In this document: positions 44,714 through 57,581 of the stretch, piece by piece | Layout: each line of letters begins with the position of its first letter | Position numbering within the stretch: the stretch's first letter is position 1 | DNA from: Sipunculus nudus | Taxonomy: Eukaryota; Annelida; Sipuncula; Golfingiida; Sipunculidae | Direction of reading: 5' to 3' | NCBI GenBank assembly: GCA_026874595.1 | Contig: JAPPUL010000095.1 | Coordinates: forward strand, 1,488,001 to 1,552,000 | DNA length: 64,000 nucleotides | Program-made: the position numbers and the translations under genes | The notes under the pieces: generated by a model | The model's input: the letters and a program-made list of their open reading frames with translations, nothing else | Database searches by the model: none | What the model was told of the DNA's origin: nothing

Positions 44714-46846
44714 ATGGGATTGACAGTACTAGCACCATTAGGTGCACTAGCGGCAGTAACATTTGCTATAATATTATCCTTACAGATTCTAAAGAAGACA
44801 GAAGGGACGGAACGTATGATAGAGATAGCAAAATACATACGAGAAGGAGCAGGAGCCTATTTAAGGCGACAATATGTCGTTATAGGGATATTTTTAGGGA
44901 TAGTATTTGTACTATTGCTAATTAAGGCAGCGTATGTGGATTCAGCTCGGATAGGTAGCGCCGCATATTACATACCGTTTTCGTTTTTATCCGGAGCAAT
45001 ATTCTCAGCCCTAGCCGGGTTTTTTGGTATGAAGATAGCAACGAGTTCGAATGCAAGAACAGCCTGGGGAGCAAAGAGTTCGTTAAACGAAGGGCTTAGA
45101 ATAGCCTTTAATTCAGGGACGGTGATGGGGATGTTGGTAGTGGGTCTTGGATTATTTCATTTGTCGTTATGGTATTTTGTATTGGGAGCCCCTAGTGCAA
45201 GCGATCAAACACAGATGTCAATAATAACCGATATACTAGTAAGTTCAGGGCTTGGGGCATCATCTATGGCATTATTTGCCCGTGTGGGAGGCGGAATATT
45301 CACAAAGGCGGCAGACGTGGGAGCAGATTTGGTAGGGAAGGTAGAAGCAGGCATACCTGAGGATGACCCAAGGAATCCGGCAACGATAGCAGATAACGTA
45401 GGAGATAACGTAGGAGACGTAGCCGGGATGGGAGCAGATTTGTATGAATCATATATAGGTTCAATGGTAGCAACGATGGCAATAGCGGCCTTTGCGTTTT
45501 CGCATATAGGAGGAGGAGGATATTATATGTTTGTGAGTGCGCCATTAACGCTTGCGGCATTAGGGGTATTTTCGTCAATAATTGGTACATTTTTCGTAAA
45601 GACGGGAGATAATACAGAGAGTGCAGGGTTGCTATGGGCTTTACGTAAGGGAATATACCTGTCATCTGTCATAATGATCGTGTTGTCTTTTCTCTATGTA
45701 AATTTTGGATTAAAGGGAATATATTCTCTTGGCTTAGGGGGTATGGGCATATTTTTTGCTGTCTTAATAGGCCTTATTGCGGGAAATATAATAGGCTATT
45801 TCACAGAATACTACACAGCCTATGAATATAAGCCGACCCAAGAGCTTGCAAAGCAGGCCAAAACAGGGCCCGCAACTATAATAATAGCAGGCTTATCAGT
45901 AGGTATGACCTCGACATTGATACCAGTATTCACAATAGTGCTTGCAACGATAGGAGCATTTTACGTGGCAGGAGGGGGAGTAGATTATCAATATGGACTA
46001 TTTGGGATAGGTATGGCGGCGATAGGGATGTTATCGACACTTGGAATAACGCTTGCAACGGATGCCTATGGGCCGGTTGCGGATAATGCGGGAGGAATAG
46101 CCGAGATGGGAGGCTTGGAGCCGGAGGTACGAGAGAGGACGGATGCCTTGGATGCACTTGGTAACACTACGGCGGCAACAGGAAAAGGTTTTGCAATAGG
46201 TTCAGCAGCACTAACAGCGTTAACGTTGCTGGTGGCCTATACTCAAACCCTAGGAATCAAAGTATCAGATGTAGGGATAACAGATCCAATTATATTGGTG
46301 GGACTTTTTATAGGAGCAGTGCTTCCGTTTTACTTTAGTTCACTAACGATGAATGCAGTAGGTAAGGCAGCAGGGGCTATGGTAGATGAGGTGCGGCGAC
46401 AATTCCGTGAAACAAAAGGGATAATGGAAGGGACTGCAAAACCTGATTATGCGGCTTGTGTTGAGATAAGTACCAAAGGAGCACAAAAAGAGATGATAAG
46501 TCCTGCAGTACTTGCTATTGTAGCTCCTGTTTTGGTGGGGATTATTTTTGGCGAGAAGGCAGTTGTAGCACTTTTGGCAGGGTCTTTGGTATCAGGATTC
46601 TCACTTGCAATTATGATGGCCAATGCAGGTGGAGCGTGGGACAATGCAAAGAAATATATTGAGAATGGGCACCTTGGAGGGAAAGGTTCAGAGAGTCACA
46701 AAGCAGCAGTTGTTGGGGATACGGTAGGAGATCCTTTTAAGGACACATCAGGTCCTTCTATAAATATATTACTTAAGCTTATGGCTATGGTTGCAATAGT
46801 ATCTGTAACAGCTATTAGTGCCATACGAGGTGCTTTATTTTCTTAG
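44714..46846 (+). CDS. hppA: K+-dependent membrane pyrophosphatase
   Basis: 710 aa, about 16 membrane segments. It couples pyrophosphate hydrolysis to H+ or Na+ export. Catalytic motifs: [56 protein letters not shown] and [15 protein letters not shown]. The motif [14 protein letters not shown] has Ala and Gly at the positions that distinguish K+-dependent enzymes (K+-independent ones have Lys/Thr). H+ versus Na+ cannot be settled by eye. It saves energy in anaerobes with low yields, such as sulfate reducers, where sulfate activation releases PPi. Codon third positions shift from A/G to T/C after about 46,440. Confidence 0.97.
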   Translation: MGLTVLAPLGALAAVTFAIILSLQILKKTEGTERMIEIAKYIREGAGAYLRRQYVVIGIFLGIVFVLLLIKAAYVDSARIGSAAYYIPFSFLSGAIFSALAGFFGMKIATSSNARTAWGAKSSLNEGLRIAFNSGTVMGMLVVGLGLFHLSLWYFVLGAPSASDQTQMSIITDILVSSGLGASSMALFARVGGGIFTKAADVGADLVGKVEAGIPEDDPRNPATIADNVGDNVGDVAGMGADLYESYIGSMVATMAIAAFAFSHIGGGGYYMFVSAPLTLAALGVFSSIIGTFFVKTGDNTESAGLLWALRKGIYLSSVIMIVLSFLYVNFGLKGIYSLGLGGMGIFFAVLIGLIAGNIIGYFTEYYTAYEYKPTQELAKQAKTGPATIIIAGLSVGMTSTLIPVFTIVLATIGAFYVAGGGVDYQYGLFGIGMAAIGMLSTLGITLATDAYGPVADNAGGIAEMGGLEPEVRERTDALDALGNTTAATGKGFAIGSAALTALTLLVAYTQTLGIKVSDVGITDPIILVGLFIGAVLPFYFSSLTMNAVGKAAGAMVDEVRRQFRETKGIMEGTAKPDYAACVEISTKGAQKEMISPAVLAIVAPVLVGIIFGEKAVVALLAGSLVSGFSLAIMMANAGGAWDNAKKYIENGHLGGKGSESHKAAVVGDTVGDPFKDTSGPSINILLKLMAMVAIVSVTAISAIRGALFS

Positions 46847-46873
46847 TAGTTTTATTAAAGGTGAAGATTTAAA

Positions 46874-46914
46874 TGCTGCGTTATTTGTAATCCTTTATTA
46901 TAAATAGTGCAGCA
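46874..46914 (+). terminator. Hairpin after hppA, probable terminator
   Basis: TGCTGC-G-TTATTT pairs with AAATAG-T-GCAGCA (13 bp with two G-T wobbles), loop about 15 nt, then GTTTAAGTTTATT. The T-tract is weak. Confidence 0.55.
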
Positions 46915-47027
46915 GTTTAAGTTTATTGTACTGTTTTATTTGTTTAACAAATTACTTTTATTAAAATATATGATATAAAACTATATGATATATTATGTTT
47001 GTTATTTATCATGAATAAGGATAAATA

Positions 47028-47501
47028 ATGAATGGTAATACAAGTAATAAGATGGATAAAGTAAAACAAAAAAGCAAACGACAGCTTGTTACCTTCCTGC
47101 TCTCTGATGAAAGATATGGTGTTGATATCATGCATGCAAAAGAAATAATACGTATGGTCAACATTATGTCTGTTCCAAATTCTCTTGACTTTGTCTTAGG
47201 TGTTATAAATCTTAGAGGAGATATTATACCTGTTATTGACTTGAAAAGACGATTTAATCTTGTAAGTAAAACTAAAAGTAAGGGAGTTATTATTCTTTCC
47301 CTTTATGACTCTATGATAGGTATTTCTGTAGATAAGATACTTCGTGTTGCCACCTTCGATGAAAATTCTATTCAACCAACTCCATCTGTTGTCTCAGGAG
47401 TCGATACTGATTATATTACCGGCATTGTCCAAGACCTAGACTCATCATCAACCGATAATAAGCTAATATTAATTTTAGATATTAATAAACTCTTTGCTTA
47501 A
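47028..47501 (+). CDS. cheW: Chemotaxis coupling protein CheW
   Basis: 157-aa stand-alone CheW that links receptors to the CheA kinase. Motifs: QLVTFLLSDERYGVDIMHAKEIIRM, VPNSLDFVLGVINLRGDIIPVIDL and C-terminal KLILILDINKLF. A Lys-rich N-terminal extension of about 17 residues precedes the domain. Together with the CheX fusion at 26720 it shows a chemotaxis system, although cheA, cheY and receptors are not in the window. It converges with rpoC, 41 bp apart. Its coding strand is T-rich, unlike most plus-strand genes to the left. Confidence 0.93.
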   Translation: MNGNTSNKMDKVKQKSKRQLVTFLLSDERYGVDIMHAKEIIRMVNIMSVPNSLDFVLGVINLRGDIIPVIDLKRRFNLVSKTKSKGVIILSLYDSMIGISVDKILRVATFDENSIQPTPSVVSGVDTDYITGIVQDLDSSSTDNKLILILDINKLFA

Positions 47502-47541
47502 TTCTGTCTTTCTATTCTTTTTATCTTTCTATTTGTTTTGT

Positions 47542-50500
47542 TTATTTTGTTCCCGTCCCTGCAGGCACTAGATGTCCTATTATCACGTTCTCTTTTAGTC
47601 CTCGTAGATCATCTACTTTCCCTTTAATTGCGGCGTTCGTTAATATTTTTGTTGTCTCTTGGAATGAGGCTGCAGATATAAAACTGTCTATATTTAGTGA
47701 TGCTTTTGTTATACCTTGCAATATAGGTTTTGCAGTCGCCGATTTACCACCTTCTTCTACCACTTCGTCATTTTTACTTTTAAACAAGAATCTATCCACG
47801 TTTTGACCGACTATGAAATCTGTATCCCCTGCATCGGTTATCTGTACTTTCTTAAGCATCTGACGGATTATCGTACCAACGTGTTTGTCGTTTATATCAA
47901 CGCCCTGAAGCCGATATACCTCTTGTATCTCGTTTACAAGATATTCCTGCAGTTTCTCAACACCTTCTACCCTAAGTATATCATGAGGATTTATAGGTCC
48001 ATCACAAAGTTGTTCGCCTGCTTTTATAGTATCACCATCCCGAACTAATATCCGTTTCCCAGCAGGTATTACATGCTTTGATATATCCTCAAGCTCTTCA
48101 CCCATATCGTCATATGTTGTATATTTTATGTTTATAACAGACTTTCCTTTTTGCTTATCTCCAAAAGATATCGTACCATCTTGTTCTGCTATTACACATG
48201 CATCCTTTGGTTTTCGTGCTTCAAATAGTTCTGCTATCCTGGGAAGTCCGCCTGTTATATCTTTTGTTTTTGTTTGTCCGCGTGTTATCTTTGCTATTAT
48301 TGTTCCCGGTTTTACGTTTACCTTCTCTTCAACTAAAAGATGTGCTCCTCCGGGGATTGGGATGTTTGTTATAGTCTCACCTTTGCTGTTTAGGATTAAT
48401 ACTTGGGGGGTTAGACTCCCATCTCGGGTCTCTGTTACTATCTTCTCTTCTACGTTTGACTCTTGACTTTTCTCTATCTTTAATGTCGAGCCTATTATTA
48501 TATCTACAAATTGCGTTATCCCTTCTTTATCGGTTACTATAGGTTCGTTATATGGATCAAACTCGGCTATCACGCTACCCTTTTTTATATAATCATCTAA
48601 CCCATAATATATTTTGGTCCCACTTCGTAAGATTAACTTACTGTCTCCTCCCATCAAAAACAAATTCTTATCGCGCATATATACCCTACATATATTTTCA
48701 GCTCGTACCTCTTCATCTTTCTTCGTTATCCCCACTACCTCGCCTATTAATATACGCTCACCATCCTCTACCTTAATCTCTTTAAAATCACTTTGCTTAT
48801 ACTCTTTTATTATTCGTCTTAAAATTATTTCCCCTTTTCTATTTGTTATGTAATTTGTATCTTCTGTCTCAACCAGGCTTGCTGGCATCTCTTTAATTAT
48901 TGCTGAGTATGATAGAGTTATGTTTTGTTCTTCTATCTGTCTTGCAGCCGTTCCGCCTATATGAAATGTTCGCATCGTAAGCTGTGTTCCTGGCTGTCCT
49001 ATTGATTGTGCTGCGATTATTCCTACTGCTTCACCTATTTCTACAGGTTTACCAGTTGCAAGATTCCTACCATAGCATTTTATACATATCCCATATTGGG
49101 ACTCGCAGGTTAATACTGTTCGGATTCGTACTTGTTCTATTCCTGATTTCTCTATTTGTGCAGCCGATTCCTCTGTTATAACTTCATTTGCGTTTACGAT
49201 AAGTGCTTTTGTTATCGGATTGTATATATCTTCAAGTACGTATCTACCAACTATTCGATCGGATAACTTCTCTATTTCCTCATCCCCCTCACGCAGCGCC
49301 ATACGCTCTATCCCGTTTATCGTCCCGCAATCTTCAACATCTATAACAACCTCTTGGGCAATATCAACAAGACGCCTTGTCAAATATCCGGCATCCGCTG
49401 TTTTCAACGCTGTGTCTGCAAGCCCTTTCCGAGCCCCGTGTGTCGATATGAAATATTCTAATACACTTAAACCTTCCTTAAAATTCGACTTTATTGGAAG
49501 CTCAATTATCTCACCTGAGGGCTTTGCCATAAGACCTCTCATCCCCGCAAGTTGTCTTATTTGTTGTTTACTACCTCGTGCCCCTGAATCAGCCATTATG
49601 TAAAGAGGATTAAATCCGTTGTTGTGTACACGAAGTTCTTCCATCATGATTTCCGATATCGATTCGCTTACTCGTGTCCATACGTCTATCACCTGATTAT
49701 ATCGCTCATCCTCAGTTATATAACCATTTCTATAATTGTCTTCTATTTTCTTGACTCTTTTGTCTCCGTTATTTATCAATTGCTTCTTCTGCTCAGGAAT
49801 TCTTATATCGTCCATATTTATGCTTGCTCCAAATACCGTTGCATATTTAAAGCCAAGATCTTTTATCTTATCAAGTGTTTCTATAGTTTTTGAGGCGCCA
49901 AGCAGCTTGAATATTCTAAGTATTATTGTCGCTATACTTTTATCATTTTGCGGTTCATTTATATATTCCATACCCTCAGGTATAGTTTCGTTGAAGATTA
50001 TTCGTCCAGGCGTTGTATGAAAAACACTCCCATCATCTTGCAGGAGTTTTATCTTTGCCTGAAAATCTAATGTTTTCGTGTGAAGTGCATGTCTAACCTC
50101 CTGCTTTGAGGCAAAATACCGCCCATCACCAAGTGTCCCTCTCCTTTCTTTTGTCAGATAATTTATTCCAAGCACCATATCTTTTGTTGGACCTACTATC
50201 GGTTCCCCATTTGCAGGGTTTAAAAGATTATTGGATGATAGCAACAGTAACCAACATTCAATCTGAGAGGCAGGGGATAAAGGCACATGGACTGCCATCT
50301 GATCTCCGTCAAAGTCGGCATTGAAAGCATGACAGACTAAAGGATGGAGCTGAATTGCTTTTCCTTCAACTAAGGTCGGTTCAAATGCTTGGATTCCAAG
50401 TCTATGTAATGTCGGAGCTCGGTTTAATAATATAGGATGTCCTTTAATTACGTCTTCAAGCACTCCCCATACCTCAGGTTTTTCTCGTTCTACCATAGTC

Positions 50501-51660
50501 TTTGCGCTCTTCACGTTGTATACGAGCTCACGTTCAACAAGCCCACGCATAACAAATGGTTTGAATAGCTCAAGTGCCATTTTCTTTGGCAGTCCGCACT
50601 GATGTAGTTTTAAATGCGGTCCTACAACTATAACAGAACGTCCTGAATAATCTACGCGTTTGCCAAGAAGGTTTTGTCTAAATCTACCTTGCTTACCTTT
50701 TAGCATATCTGATAGAGACTTTAAGGGTCTATTCCCCGCCCCCTTTACAACGCGCTTTCGACGAGAATTGTCAAATAAAGCATCTGCTGCCTCCTGTAAC
50801 ATCCGTTTCTCATTTCGCATTATTATCTCGGGTGCACGTAGATTTTGAAGCCGCTTTAATCTATTATTTCTATTTATCACTCTTCTATATAAATCATTTA
50901 AATCGCTTGTTGCAAAGCGTCCTCCATCTAGTTGGACCATTGGTCTTAACTCTGGCGGTATAACGGGGATTACATCAAGTATCATCCAGGTCGGGTCATT
51001 GCCTGATTTTCTAAAATCGCTTATTATTTCAAGTTGCTTTAATATCCGTGCATCTGTCTTTTCCCCCTTCTCGTTCATCTTTTCACGAAGCAGCAATTCC
51101 TCCTCCTCAAGATCTGATATTTCCAAAAGCTTCCTTATCGCATCCGCTCCAATATCTGCTGTAAAGTTCACTCCGTATTTTGCTTTGTAATCCGCATATT
51201 CTGTTTCTGATAAAAGTTGTTTCTCTTCAAGATCTGTATCACCTGGATCTATTACCACATACTTTTCAAAGTATAATATGCTTCTTAGTTTATTTACTGT
51301 AAACCCAAGTAATAATCCTATCCGGCTTGGCACGCTCTTGTAATACCATATGTGTGATATCGGAGAGGCAAGTTCTATATGACCCATTCGTTCACGTCTT
51401 ACCTTAAAATGTGCAACCTCAACTCCGCACCTATCGCATACTACCCCTTTGTACCTTATAGATTTAAATTTGCCGCAGTAACACGCCCACTCTTTTGTCG
51501 TCCCAAATATCTTTTCGCAAAAAAGACCGTCTCGCTCAGGCCTTAAGGTCCTGTAGTTTATAGTCTCTGGCTTTTTGACTTCTCCGTAACTCCATTCCTT
51601 GATTCGACTCGTTGAGGCTAGGTGTATTGTTATTTTATCAAAATCACTTATATTGCTCAT
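47542..51660 (-). CDS. rpoC: RNA polymerase beta' subunit
   Basis: 1372 aa. The N-terminal zinc site ([20 protein letters not shown]), the clamp and rudder, the catalytic NADFDGDQM triad, bridge helix and trigger loop ([24 protein letters not shown]) and the second zinc site ([13 protein letters not shown]) are all present. The length resembles the compact form without the large insertions of some phyla. It is the last gene of the secE-rpoC run, 62 bp after rpoB. Confidence 0.99.
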   Translation of the reverse strand: MSNISDFDKITIHLASTSRIKEWSYGEVKKPETINYRTLRPERDGLFCEKIFGTTKEWACYCGKFKSIRYKGVVCDRCGVEVAHFKVRRERMGHIELASPISHIWYYKSVPSRIGLLLGFTVNKLRSILYFEKYVVIDPGDTDLEEKQLLSETEYADYKAKYGVNFTADIGADAIRKLLEISDLEEEELLLREKMNEKGEKTDARILKQLEIISDFRKSGNDPTWMILDVIPVIPPELRPMVQLDGGRFATSDLNDLYRRVINRNNRLKRLQNLRAPEIIMRNEKRMLQEAADALFDNSRRKRVVKGAGNRPLKSLSDMLKGKQGRFRQNLLGKRVDYSGRSVIVVGPHLKLHQCGLPKKMALELFKPFVMRGLVERELVYNVKSAKTMVEREKPEVWGVLEDVIKGHPILLNRAPTLHRLGIQAFEPTLVEGKAIQLHPLVCHAFNADFDGDQMAVHVPLSPASQIECWLLLLSSNNLLNPANGEPIVGPTKDMVLGINYLTKERRGTLGDGRYFASKQEVRHALHTKTLDFQAKIKLLQDDGSVFHTTPGRIIFNETIPEGMEYINEPQNDKSIATIILRIFKLLGASKTIETLDKIKDLGFKYATVFGASINMDDIRIPEQKKQLINNGDKRVKKIEDNYRNGYITEDERYNQVIDVWTRVSESISEIMMEELRVHNNGFNPLYIMADSGARGSKQQIRQLAGMRGLMAKPSGEIIELPIKSNFKEGLSVLEYFISTHGARKGLADTALKTADAGYLTRRLVDIAQEVVIDVEDCGTINGIERMALREGDEEIEKLSDRIVGRYVLEDIYNPITKALIVNANEVITEESAAQIEKSGIEQVRIRTVLTCESQYGICIKCYGRNLATGKPVEIGEAVGIIAAQSIGQPGTQLTMRTFHIGGTAARQIEEQNITLSYSAIIKEMPASLVETEDTNYITNRKGEIILRRIIKEYKQSDFKEIKVEDGERILIGEVVGITKKDEEVRAENICRVYMRDKNLFLMGGDSKLILRSGTKIYYGLDDYIKKGSVIAEFDPYNEPIVTDKEGITQFVDIIIGSTLKIEKSQESNVEEKIVTETRDGSLTPQVLILNSKGETITNIPIPGGAHLLVEEKVNVKPGTIIAKITRGQTKTKDITGGLPRIAELFEARKPKDACVIAEQDGTISFGDKQKGKSVINIKYTTYDDMGEELEDISKHVIPAGKRILVRDGDTIKAGEQLCDGPINPHDILRVEGVEKLQEYLVNEIQEVYRLQGVDINDKHVGTIIRQMLKKVQITDAGDTDFIVGQNVDRFLFKSKNDEVVEEGGKSATAKPILQGITKASLNIDSFISAASFQETTKILTNAAIKGKVDDLRGLKENVIIGHLVPAGTGTK

Positions 51661-51722
51661 ATTTACTCCATAATTTAACTTATAAACTTAGTCTACTTTA
51701 ATCTCTAATAACTCGCTTATAA

Positions 51723-54700
51723 CTATATCTTGTTTTTTAGCTTGTTTAGATTCTCTATATCTTTGTCGGTAAGTCCTACTAGATTATCATCACTGTCATA
51801 TATATTAAGATCAAGCCCAAGTCCTCGTAACTCTTGAATTAGTACATTAAATGACTCCGGCACACCAGGCTTGTAAGTTATCTCGCCCTTTACTATGTTT
51901 TCATATATTTTCGCACGTCCCATCATGTCATCTGCTTTAACTGTTAGAAATTCTTGCAGCGTATGGGCTGCACCATAAGCCTCAAGCGCCCAAACCTCCA
52001 TCTCCCCAAGCCTCTGTCCCCCAAATTGGGCCTTGCCACCAAGTGGTTGTTGCGTTACTAGGGAATAAGGGCCTGTACTTCTTGCATGAATCTTATCATC
52101 TATCATATGCGACAACTTAAGCATATATATATACCCTACTGTTACCTCATTCTCAAAGTATTCTCCTGTAAGCCCGTCTATTAATTTTGTACTACTATAG
52201 ATTGGCAACTTCGCTTCCTTTAACTTTGACTCTATCTGTTCAAGTTTTATATCCGCAAATACCGGTACTGCAAAGTTTATTCCAAGCTCCTTTGCCGCCC
52301 AGCCAAGCTCAGATTCAAGTATTTGTCCTAAGTTCATCCTAGATGGCACTCCAAGCGGATTTAATATTATGTCAACAGGTGTCCCGTCAGGCAAATATGG
52401 CATGTCTTCTTCGGGTACTATTTTTGAGATAACTCCCTTATTACCATGACGCCCTGCCATCTTATCACCTTCTGATATCTTACGCTTTTTTGCTATATGG
52501 ACTTTTACAAGCTCTTCTACTCCAGGTGGTAATTCATCTTCATTCTCCCTTTTAAATATTGAGATACCTATGACTACTCCTGAATTACCATGAGGCACAC
52601 GTAGCGATGTATCTTTTACCTCACGTGCCTTCTCTCCAAATATCGAATGCAGCAACTTATATTCAGGTGTTGATTCTGTCTCTCCTTTGGGAGTCACCTT
52701 GCCGACTAATATATCTCCACTTTGGACCCATGTCCCAACTCGTACAATTCCATCCTCATCTAAATGTGTAAAGCTATCTTCGCCTAGATTTGGTATGTCT
52801 TTTGTTAGCTTTTCTCGACCAAGCTTTGTCTCGCGTGCTTCTATCTCAAATTCTTCTATATGGATAGAGGTAAATACATCATCTTTTACCATACGGTTGC
52901 TTATTATTATCGCATCTTCAAAATTTTGACCCTTCCAACTCATAAATGCAACCAGTACATTACGACCAAGCGACAACTCCCCATTGTCTATTGCAGGCCC
53001 ATCCGCTATTAACTGCCCAATCTCAACCTCTTCTCCCTTTACAACTTGAGGCCTTTGGTTAAAACATGTATTTTGATTTGTACGACGATACTTTATTAGA
53101 TTATATATATCTACCGGATTTTCTGCATCATCATCTACCTTGATATGCACTTCCTCTGCCGACACTTTTATTACAGTACCACTACGCTTGCTAATTAAGC
53201 ATGTCCCCGAATCATATGCCGCCTTGCTCTCCATCCCAGTCCCAACCACCGGTGCCTCAACATTTAACAAGGGAACCGCTTGCCTTTGCATATTTGCTCC
53301 CATCAGGGCTCGGTTTGCATCATCATGTTGTAAAAAGGGTATTAAGGCTGTTGATACGCTTATTATCTGTTTGGGCGATACGTCTATATATTTTATTTGA
53401 CTTGGGTGCACCAACGGATATTCTCCGCGGTATCTTGCATCTACTAGCTCGCCTTTTATGTTGCCTTTGCTATCTCTTGGCAGATTTGCTGGTGCTATGT
53501 AATATCTATCTTCTTCAGTTGCGGTCAGGTAGGACACTTCTTTTGTTATTTTGCCATTTTCTACCTTGACATAAGGTGTTATTAAAAAACCATAATCATT
53601 TATCCTTGCAAAGTTACATAATGAAAGAATTAAGCCTATATTTGGCCCTTCCGGAGTCTCTATCGGACATATTTTACCATAATGCGTATAATGTACGTCA
53701 CGCACCTCAAAACCAGCACGCTCTCGAGACAAACCTCCAGGACCAAGTGCATTAATTCGTCTTTTATGAGTTAATTCTGCAAGAGGATTTGTCTGATCCA
53801 TAAACTGGGACAACTGACTAGACCCAAAAAATTCCTTTATTACTGCAGATATCGGCTTTATACTTAGGAGCTTTTGCGGCGTTATCTCCTCAAAATCCTC
53901 TGTACTTATCCTCTCTTTTATTGTACGCTCCATACGCGCAAAACCTATCTTTAGCTGGTTAACTAAAAGTTCGTCTACGCATCTTATTCGCCTATTCCCT
54001 AGATGATCTATATCGTCTGTATATTCTGTTCCATTGTAAATCTTTATTAAATATTTTATGGCAAGTATAATATCGTCCTTAGTAGGAGTTGGCGAGTCTG
54101 GGCCAGGCTCAGATTCTGTATACAACTTTTGGTTAAACTTATAGCGTCCAACTATGCCTAAATTGTATCTTTTAGGGTCAAAAAACAACGCATTAAACTC
54201 TTTAGTTGCATTTTCAAGCGTTATTGGTTCCCCAGGCCTTATAAAATTGTACAATTTAGCTATTGCTTCTTTATTTGTTGTAACATCATCAATATCCAAA
54301 CATTTTAGGATTATTGGATTTTGTACAAGCTCTTCAGGATCAATTATCTTTATCTTGTTTATTCCAAAACTTAGTATTTTTTCTGTATCTTGCAAGATTA
54401 ACTCTGAAGGGGCATGAAATATTACTTCATTAGTTTGAGGCTCTACAATATCCTCAGCTATCCTTATTGGCAATGTAGAGCTTTCTACATACTTTCTATC
54501 TTTGCTTTTAGACAAGTCTATTCCCTTTATTGTATAAAACTCTTTTATTATATCTTTAGTTGCCTCACATCCTATCGCTCGCAAAAAAGTTGTTACTAGG
54601 ACACCTTTCTTGCGATCTATTTTTATATTCAGAATATCTTTTTTTGTGTCAAGTTCAAATTCAAGCCAAGCTCCTTTATCAGGTATTATCTTTGCCAAGA

Positions 54701-55187
54701 AAACGCCATCATCTTCGCTAAACGCTATCCCAGGCGACTTATGAATCTGACTTACTATTACTCGCTCTGCTCCGTTTATTATAAATGTTCCACGTGGCGT
54801 CATCAATGGGATGTCTCCCATATATACCTCTTTCTCTCGCACCTCCCCAGTCTCCCGGTAGATGAGCCTTATCGTCGCTTTTAACACTATAGAGTATGTT
54901 ACATCTCGTCTTCTGGCTTCCTCTTCGCTATATTGGATGTTACCAAATGTATATCCATGATATTCAAGCACTATGTCTTTGTTGGGACTTTCTATCGGAA
55001 ATGTGTTCCGGAAAACCGCTTCAAGACCTATAAATGCATCTCGCTCCTCTGGCTTCTTGTCCTTTTGTAAAAAACGATTGTATGATGCAAGCTGTATCTC
55101 ATTTAAATCTGGCAACTCCAGGTAATCCTGCACTTCATCTGTTAAACTCTCTCTTCTCGTCCTTTTTTTTATCTGAAGCATGTACAC
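51723..55187 (-). CDS. rpoB: RNA polymerase beta subunit
   Basis: 1154 aa. Key features: [24 protein letters not shown], the rifampicin region [50 protein letters not shown] and C-terminal [27 protein letters not shown]. Rifampicin-contact residues look like the sensitive type. The N-terminus ([16 protein letters not shown]) recalls spirochaetal RpoB. The protein is shorter than E. coli RpoB because it lacks the large beta insertions. An 85-bp gap separates it from rplL. Confidence 0.99.
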   Translation of the reverse strand: MYMLQIKKRTRRESLTDEVQDYLELPDLNEIQLASYNRFLQKDKKPEERDAFIGLEAVFRNTFPIESPNKDIVLEYHGYTFGNIQYSEEEARRRDVTYSIVLKATIRLIYRETGEVREKEVYMGDIPLMTPRGTFIINGAERVIVSQIHKSPGIAFSEDDGVFLAKIIPDKGAWLEFELDTKKDILNIKIDRKKGVLVTTFLRAIGCEATKDIIKEFYTIKGIDLSKSKDRKYVESSTLPIRIAEDIVEPQTNEVIFHAPSELILQDTEKILSFGINKIKIIDPEELVQNPIILKCLDIDDVTTNKEAIAKLYNFIRPGEPITLENATKEFNALFFDPKRYNLGIVGRYKFNQKLYTESEPGPDSPTPTKDDIILAIKYLIKIYNGTEYTDDIDHLGNRRIRCVDELLVNQLKIGFARMERTIKERISTEDFEEITPQKLLSIKPISAVIKEFFGSSQLSQFMDQTNPLAELTHKRRINALGPGGLSRERAGFEVRDVHYTHYGKICPIETPEGPNIGLILSLCNFARINDYGFLITPYVKVENGKITKEVSYLTATEEDRYYIAPANLPRDSKGNIKGELVDARYRGEYPLVHPSQIKYIDVSPKQIISVSTALIPFLQHDDANRALMGANMQRQAVPLLNVEAPVVGTGMESKAAYDSGTCLISKRSGTVIKVSAEEVHIKVDDDAENPVDIYNLIKYRRTNQNTCFNQRPQVVKGEEVEIGQLIADGPAIDNGELSLGRNVLVAFMSWKGQNFEDAIIISNRMVKDDVFTSIHIEEFEIEARETKLGREKLTKDIPNLGEDSFTHLDEDGIVRVGTWVQSGDILVGKVTPKGETESTPEYKLLHSIFGEKAREVKDTSLRVPHGNSGVVIGISIFKRENEDELPPGVEELVKVHIAKKRKISEGDKMAGRHGNKGVISKIVPEEDMPYLPDGTPVDIILNPLGVPSRMNLGQILESELGWAAKELGINFAVPVFADIKLEQIESKLKEAKLPIYSSTKLIDGLTGEYFENEVTVGYIYMLKLSHMIDDKIHARSTGPYSLVTQQPLGGKAQFGGQRLGEMEVWALEAYGAAHTLQEFLTVKADDMMGRAKIYENIVKGEITYKPGVPESFNVLIQELRGLGLDLNIYDSDDNLVGLTDKDIENLNKLKNKI

Positions 55188-55272
55188 TCCCTAGCATTCT
55201 TTTATTTTTTGTTATAATGGGTCACAGAGTCCCTTCATTTTTACGATTTAGCTTCTCTATTTTATTTCTTCT

Positions 55273-55674
55273 CTATTTTATTTCTACCGTTGCGCCAACT
55301 CCTTCAAGCTTTTCTTTTAATTGTTCTGCTTCCTCTTTACTGACTTTTTCCTTTATTGGCTTGCCACCAGCTTCTACTAAGTCTTTTGTCTCTTTTAAAC
55401 TAAGTCCCGTTATACCACGCACTTCCTTTATAACTGGTATCTTATTACCTCCTGCGCTTACTAGTATTACCGAAAACTCAGTCTGTTCTGCCACCCCTCC
55501 TGCCTCGCCGCCTCCTGTATCATCTCCTCCTACTGCTTGTAGGGCAACAGGCGCTTGGGCGCTTACTCCAAACTCTTCCTCCAACTTCTTAACCAACTCC
55601 GATACCTCAACCATTGTCATCCCTTTTACTGCTTCTACTATATCATCTACTTTTAGTTTTGTAGTAGTCGACAT
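55273..55674 (-). CDS. rplL: Ribosomal protein bL12 (L7/L12)
   Basis: 133 aa. N-terminal dimer domain ([28 protein letters not shown]), a flexible Gly/Ala hinge ([17 protein letters not shown]) and the C-terminal factor-binding domain with [25 protein letters not shown] stretch of AAAGGAG lies before the ATG. The usual partner rplJ is 83 bp upstream. Confidence 0.98.
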   Translation of the reverse strand: MSTTTKLKVDDIVEAVKGMTMVEVSELVKKLEEEFGVSAQAPVALQAVGGDDTGGGEAGGVAEQTEFSVILVSAGGNKIPVIKEVRGITGLSLKETKDLVEAGGKPIKEKVSKEEAEQLKEKLEGVGATVEIK

Positions 55675-55757
55675 CTTTTATTTCTCCTTTACTTTAAACA
55701 TTTTTATCTTATACTATCACTTGTTTGATTATTATTTTTTATTTCTTTTTTATTTCT

Positions 55758-56276
55758 TTATTTCTTTTTGCCCTGCGATATCTCACTTAGTGTATATACT
55801 AAATTACGTCGCAAAGACATAAAAACATTTGAAAGCCCGTATAATGGCCCTTTCAAACTCCCTAAAAATCTCCCCATCAACACTTCACGGCTTGGTAACT
55901 TCGATAACTTTATAACATCTTCTCTGCTTAATATGTCTCCATTACTATAGCCTCCTTTAAGCTCCAATATGTTTGTATTTTTTACATAACGTGAGAGTAT
56001 CTTGCTTGTGTTTATAGGATCATCCTTTGTAAACGCTATTGCTGTTGGCCCACTAAAATATTCATCAAGTCCTTCTATCTTTTTATTCTCTACTGCTATC
56101 TTAATTAAATTATTCTTTACCACTTGATATATTGCCCCATTCGCAAGCAACTCACGCCTAAGCTTAGTAAGTTGTGCAACTGTTAAGCCCCTATAGTCTG
56201 TTATTATAAAACTTTCATACTCGCCCAATATCCCAAGCAGCTTGTTTAGCCTTTCTACTTTCTTTTCTGTTGCCAT
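55758..56276 (-). CDS. rplJ: Ribosomal protein uL10
   Basis: 172 aa. It anchors the L12 stalk and the GTPase centre. It has the SFIITDYRGLTVAQLTKLRRELLANGA segment and GPTAIAFTKDDP of the family, with the helical C-terminus that binds L12 dimers. In other bacteria L10 represses its own mRNA; the 48-bp gap to rplA is too short to judge a leader. Confidence 0.97.
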   Translation of the reverse strand: MATEKKVERLNKLLGILGEYESFIITDYRGLTVAQLTKLRRELLANGAIYQVVKNNLIKIAVENKKIEGLDEYFSGPTAIAFTKDDPINTSKILSRYVKNTNILELKGGYSNGDILSREDVIKLSKLPSREVLMGRFLGSLKGPLYGLSNVFMSLRRNLVYTLSEISQGKKK

Positions 56277-56324
56277 CCGCTTTTATCTCCACTTTATTTA
56301 TTTCTATTCATCAAGATAAACTAT

Positions 56325-57065
56325 TTATACTAAACTTGAATGCAAAAGCCTTACCCCAGGACCCATAGTCGATGAGAGGCTTAGGCTTTTTATATACTCT
56401 CCTTTTAAATCTGCTGGCTTCTTCTTTAAAACTTCTTTGTAAAGGCTTTTCGCATTGTCGGCAAGTTTTGAACTCTCCATTGAGACTGTGCCTATCTTTA
56501 AATGTATTATCCCTGTCTTGTCTGCCTTATATTCCGTCTTCCCTGCTTTGAACTCTTGAATCGCAGACTTTAGGTTCATTGTTACTGTCCCGGTCTTGGG
56601 ATTTGGCATAAGCCCTCGCCTACCAAGTATCGGGCCTAGCTTCCCTACTTCTTTCATCATGTCCGGTGTTGCTATTGCAACATCAAATCCTACCCAGCCG
56701 CTCTTTATCTTATCAATTAAATCCTGATCCCCTACATAACTTGCTCCTGCCTTCTCTGCTTCCTCTGCTTTTGAACCTTTTGCAAATACTAATATATTTT
56801 TAGACTCTTGACTTTTAGCCGATTGGTGCGGTAACGTTAGTGTCCCACGAACCGTGTGCTTTGCTCTCAAATTTAGATTTATTGCAAGCTCTACGCTCTC
56901 GTCGAATTTTACTTTACCCTTCCCGTTTGATAGCTCCCTTACAAGCTGGGTTGCCTCCACAAGCCCAAACTCTCCCTTGTTATCCAGTCCCTTAGATGCC
57001 TCATCGTATCTTTTGCTCCTTTTCAATCCTATATCTCCTATTTCTATTTCATTTGCGATTGACAT
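56325..57065 (-). CDS. rplA: Ribosomal protein uL1
   Basis: 246 aa, slightly long at the N-terminus. Conserved VELAINLNLRAKHTVRGTLTLPH, LGPILGRRGLMPNPKTGTVT and GEYIKSLSLSSTMGPGVRL. It binds the L1 stalk of 23S rRNA and often autoregulates the rplK-rplA mRNA. The gap to rplK is 57 bp. Confidence 0.98.
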   Translation of the reverse strand: MSIANEIEIGDIGLKRSKRYDEASKGLDNKGEFGLVEATQLVRELSNGKGKVKFDESVELAINLNLRAKHTVRGTLTLPHQSAKSQESKNILVFAKGSKAEEAEKAGASYVGDQDLIDKIKSGWVGFDVAIATPDMMKEVGKLGPILGRRGLMPNPKTGTVTMNLKSAIQEFKAGKTEYKADKTGIIHLKIGTVSMESSKLADNAKSLYKEVLKKKPADLKGEYIKSLSLSSTMGPGVRLLHSSLV

Positions 57066-57122
57066 TTAGCATTTCTATTTTATTGTCCTATAATGTCCTA
57101 TAACACATTATTCAAATGCTTT

Positions 57123-57542
57123 TTATTTAAGATAGACGCCCATACTACGTGCTGTACCTTTTATTATGTTTTTGGCAGACTCAATTGAATTTGCATTTAA
57201 ATCACTCATCTTTAGTTTGGCTATGCTTGCAAGTTGCTCTTCTGTTATCGCTCCCACCTTCTTAAGTGAATTTGGAGCGCCTTTTTCTAGTTTCAACGCC
57301 TCTTTTATTAACACTGCTGCAGGGGGCGATTTTAATATAAAGTCAAAACTCTTGTCTCGGTATACTGTTATTACTACCGGGATTATTGTTTCTCCTTTGT
57401 CTTTTGTTGCAGCGTTGAACGCTTTACAAAAATCCATTATATTTACTCCATGCTGCCCAAGCGCAGGCCCCACCGGAGGAGACGGATTCGCTTTCCCGGC
57501 TGGCAACTGAAGCTTTATTAATGATGCTACCTTCTTTGACAT
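57123..57542 (-). CDS. rplK: Ribosomal protein uL11
   Basis: 139 aa. The Pro-rich linker [20 protein letters not shown], the methylatable N-terminal Lys region and the C-terminal rRNA-binding domain ([30 protein letters not shown]) are present. It lies 39 bp after nusG in transcription order. Confidence 0.98.
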   Translation of the reverse strand: MSKKVASLIKLQLPAGKANPSPPVGPALGQHGVNIMDFCKAFNAATKDKGETIIPVVITVYRDKSFDFILKSPPAAVLIKEALKLEKGAPNSLKKVGAITEEQLASIAKLKMSDLNANSIESAKNIIKGTARSMGVYLK

Positions 57543-57581
57543 CTACTTTTATTTACTCTCCTATTTATCAATTTACAATTC

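Noticed and set aside
46960-47020. TTATGTT near an AT-rich stretch, resembling a XerD arm of a dif site at a composition switch
   Set aside because: The XerC arm and correct central spacer are absent; the region is so AT-rich that a partial match is expected by chance.
55034-55822. 262-codon plus-strand frame across the rplL gene
   Set aside because: It is antisense to well-conserved rplL and the start of rpoB, with Ser/Phe-rich shadow composition.
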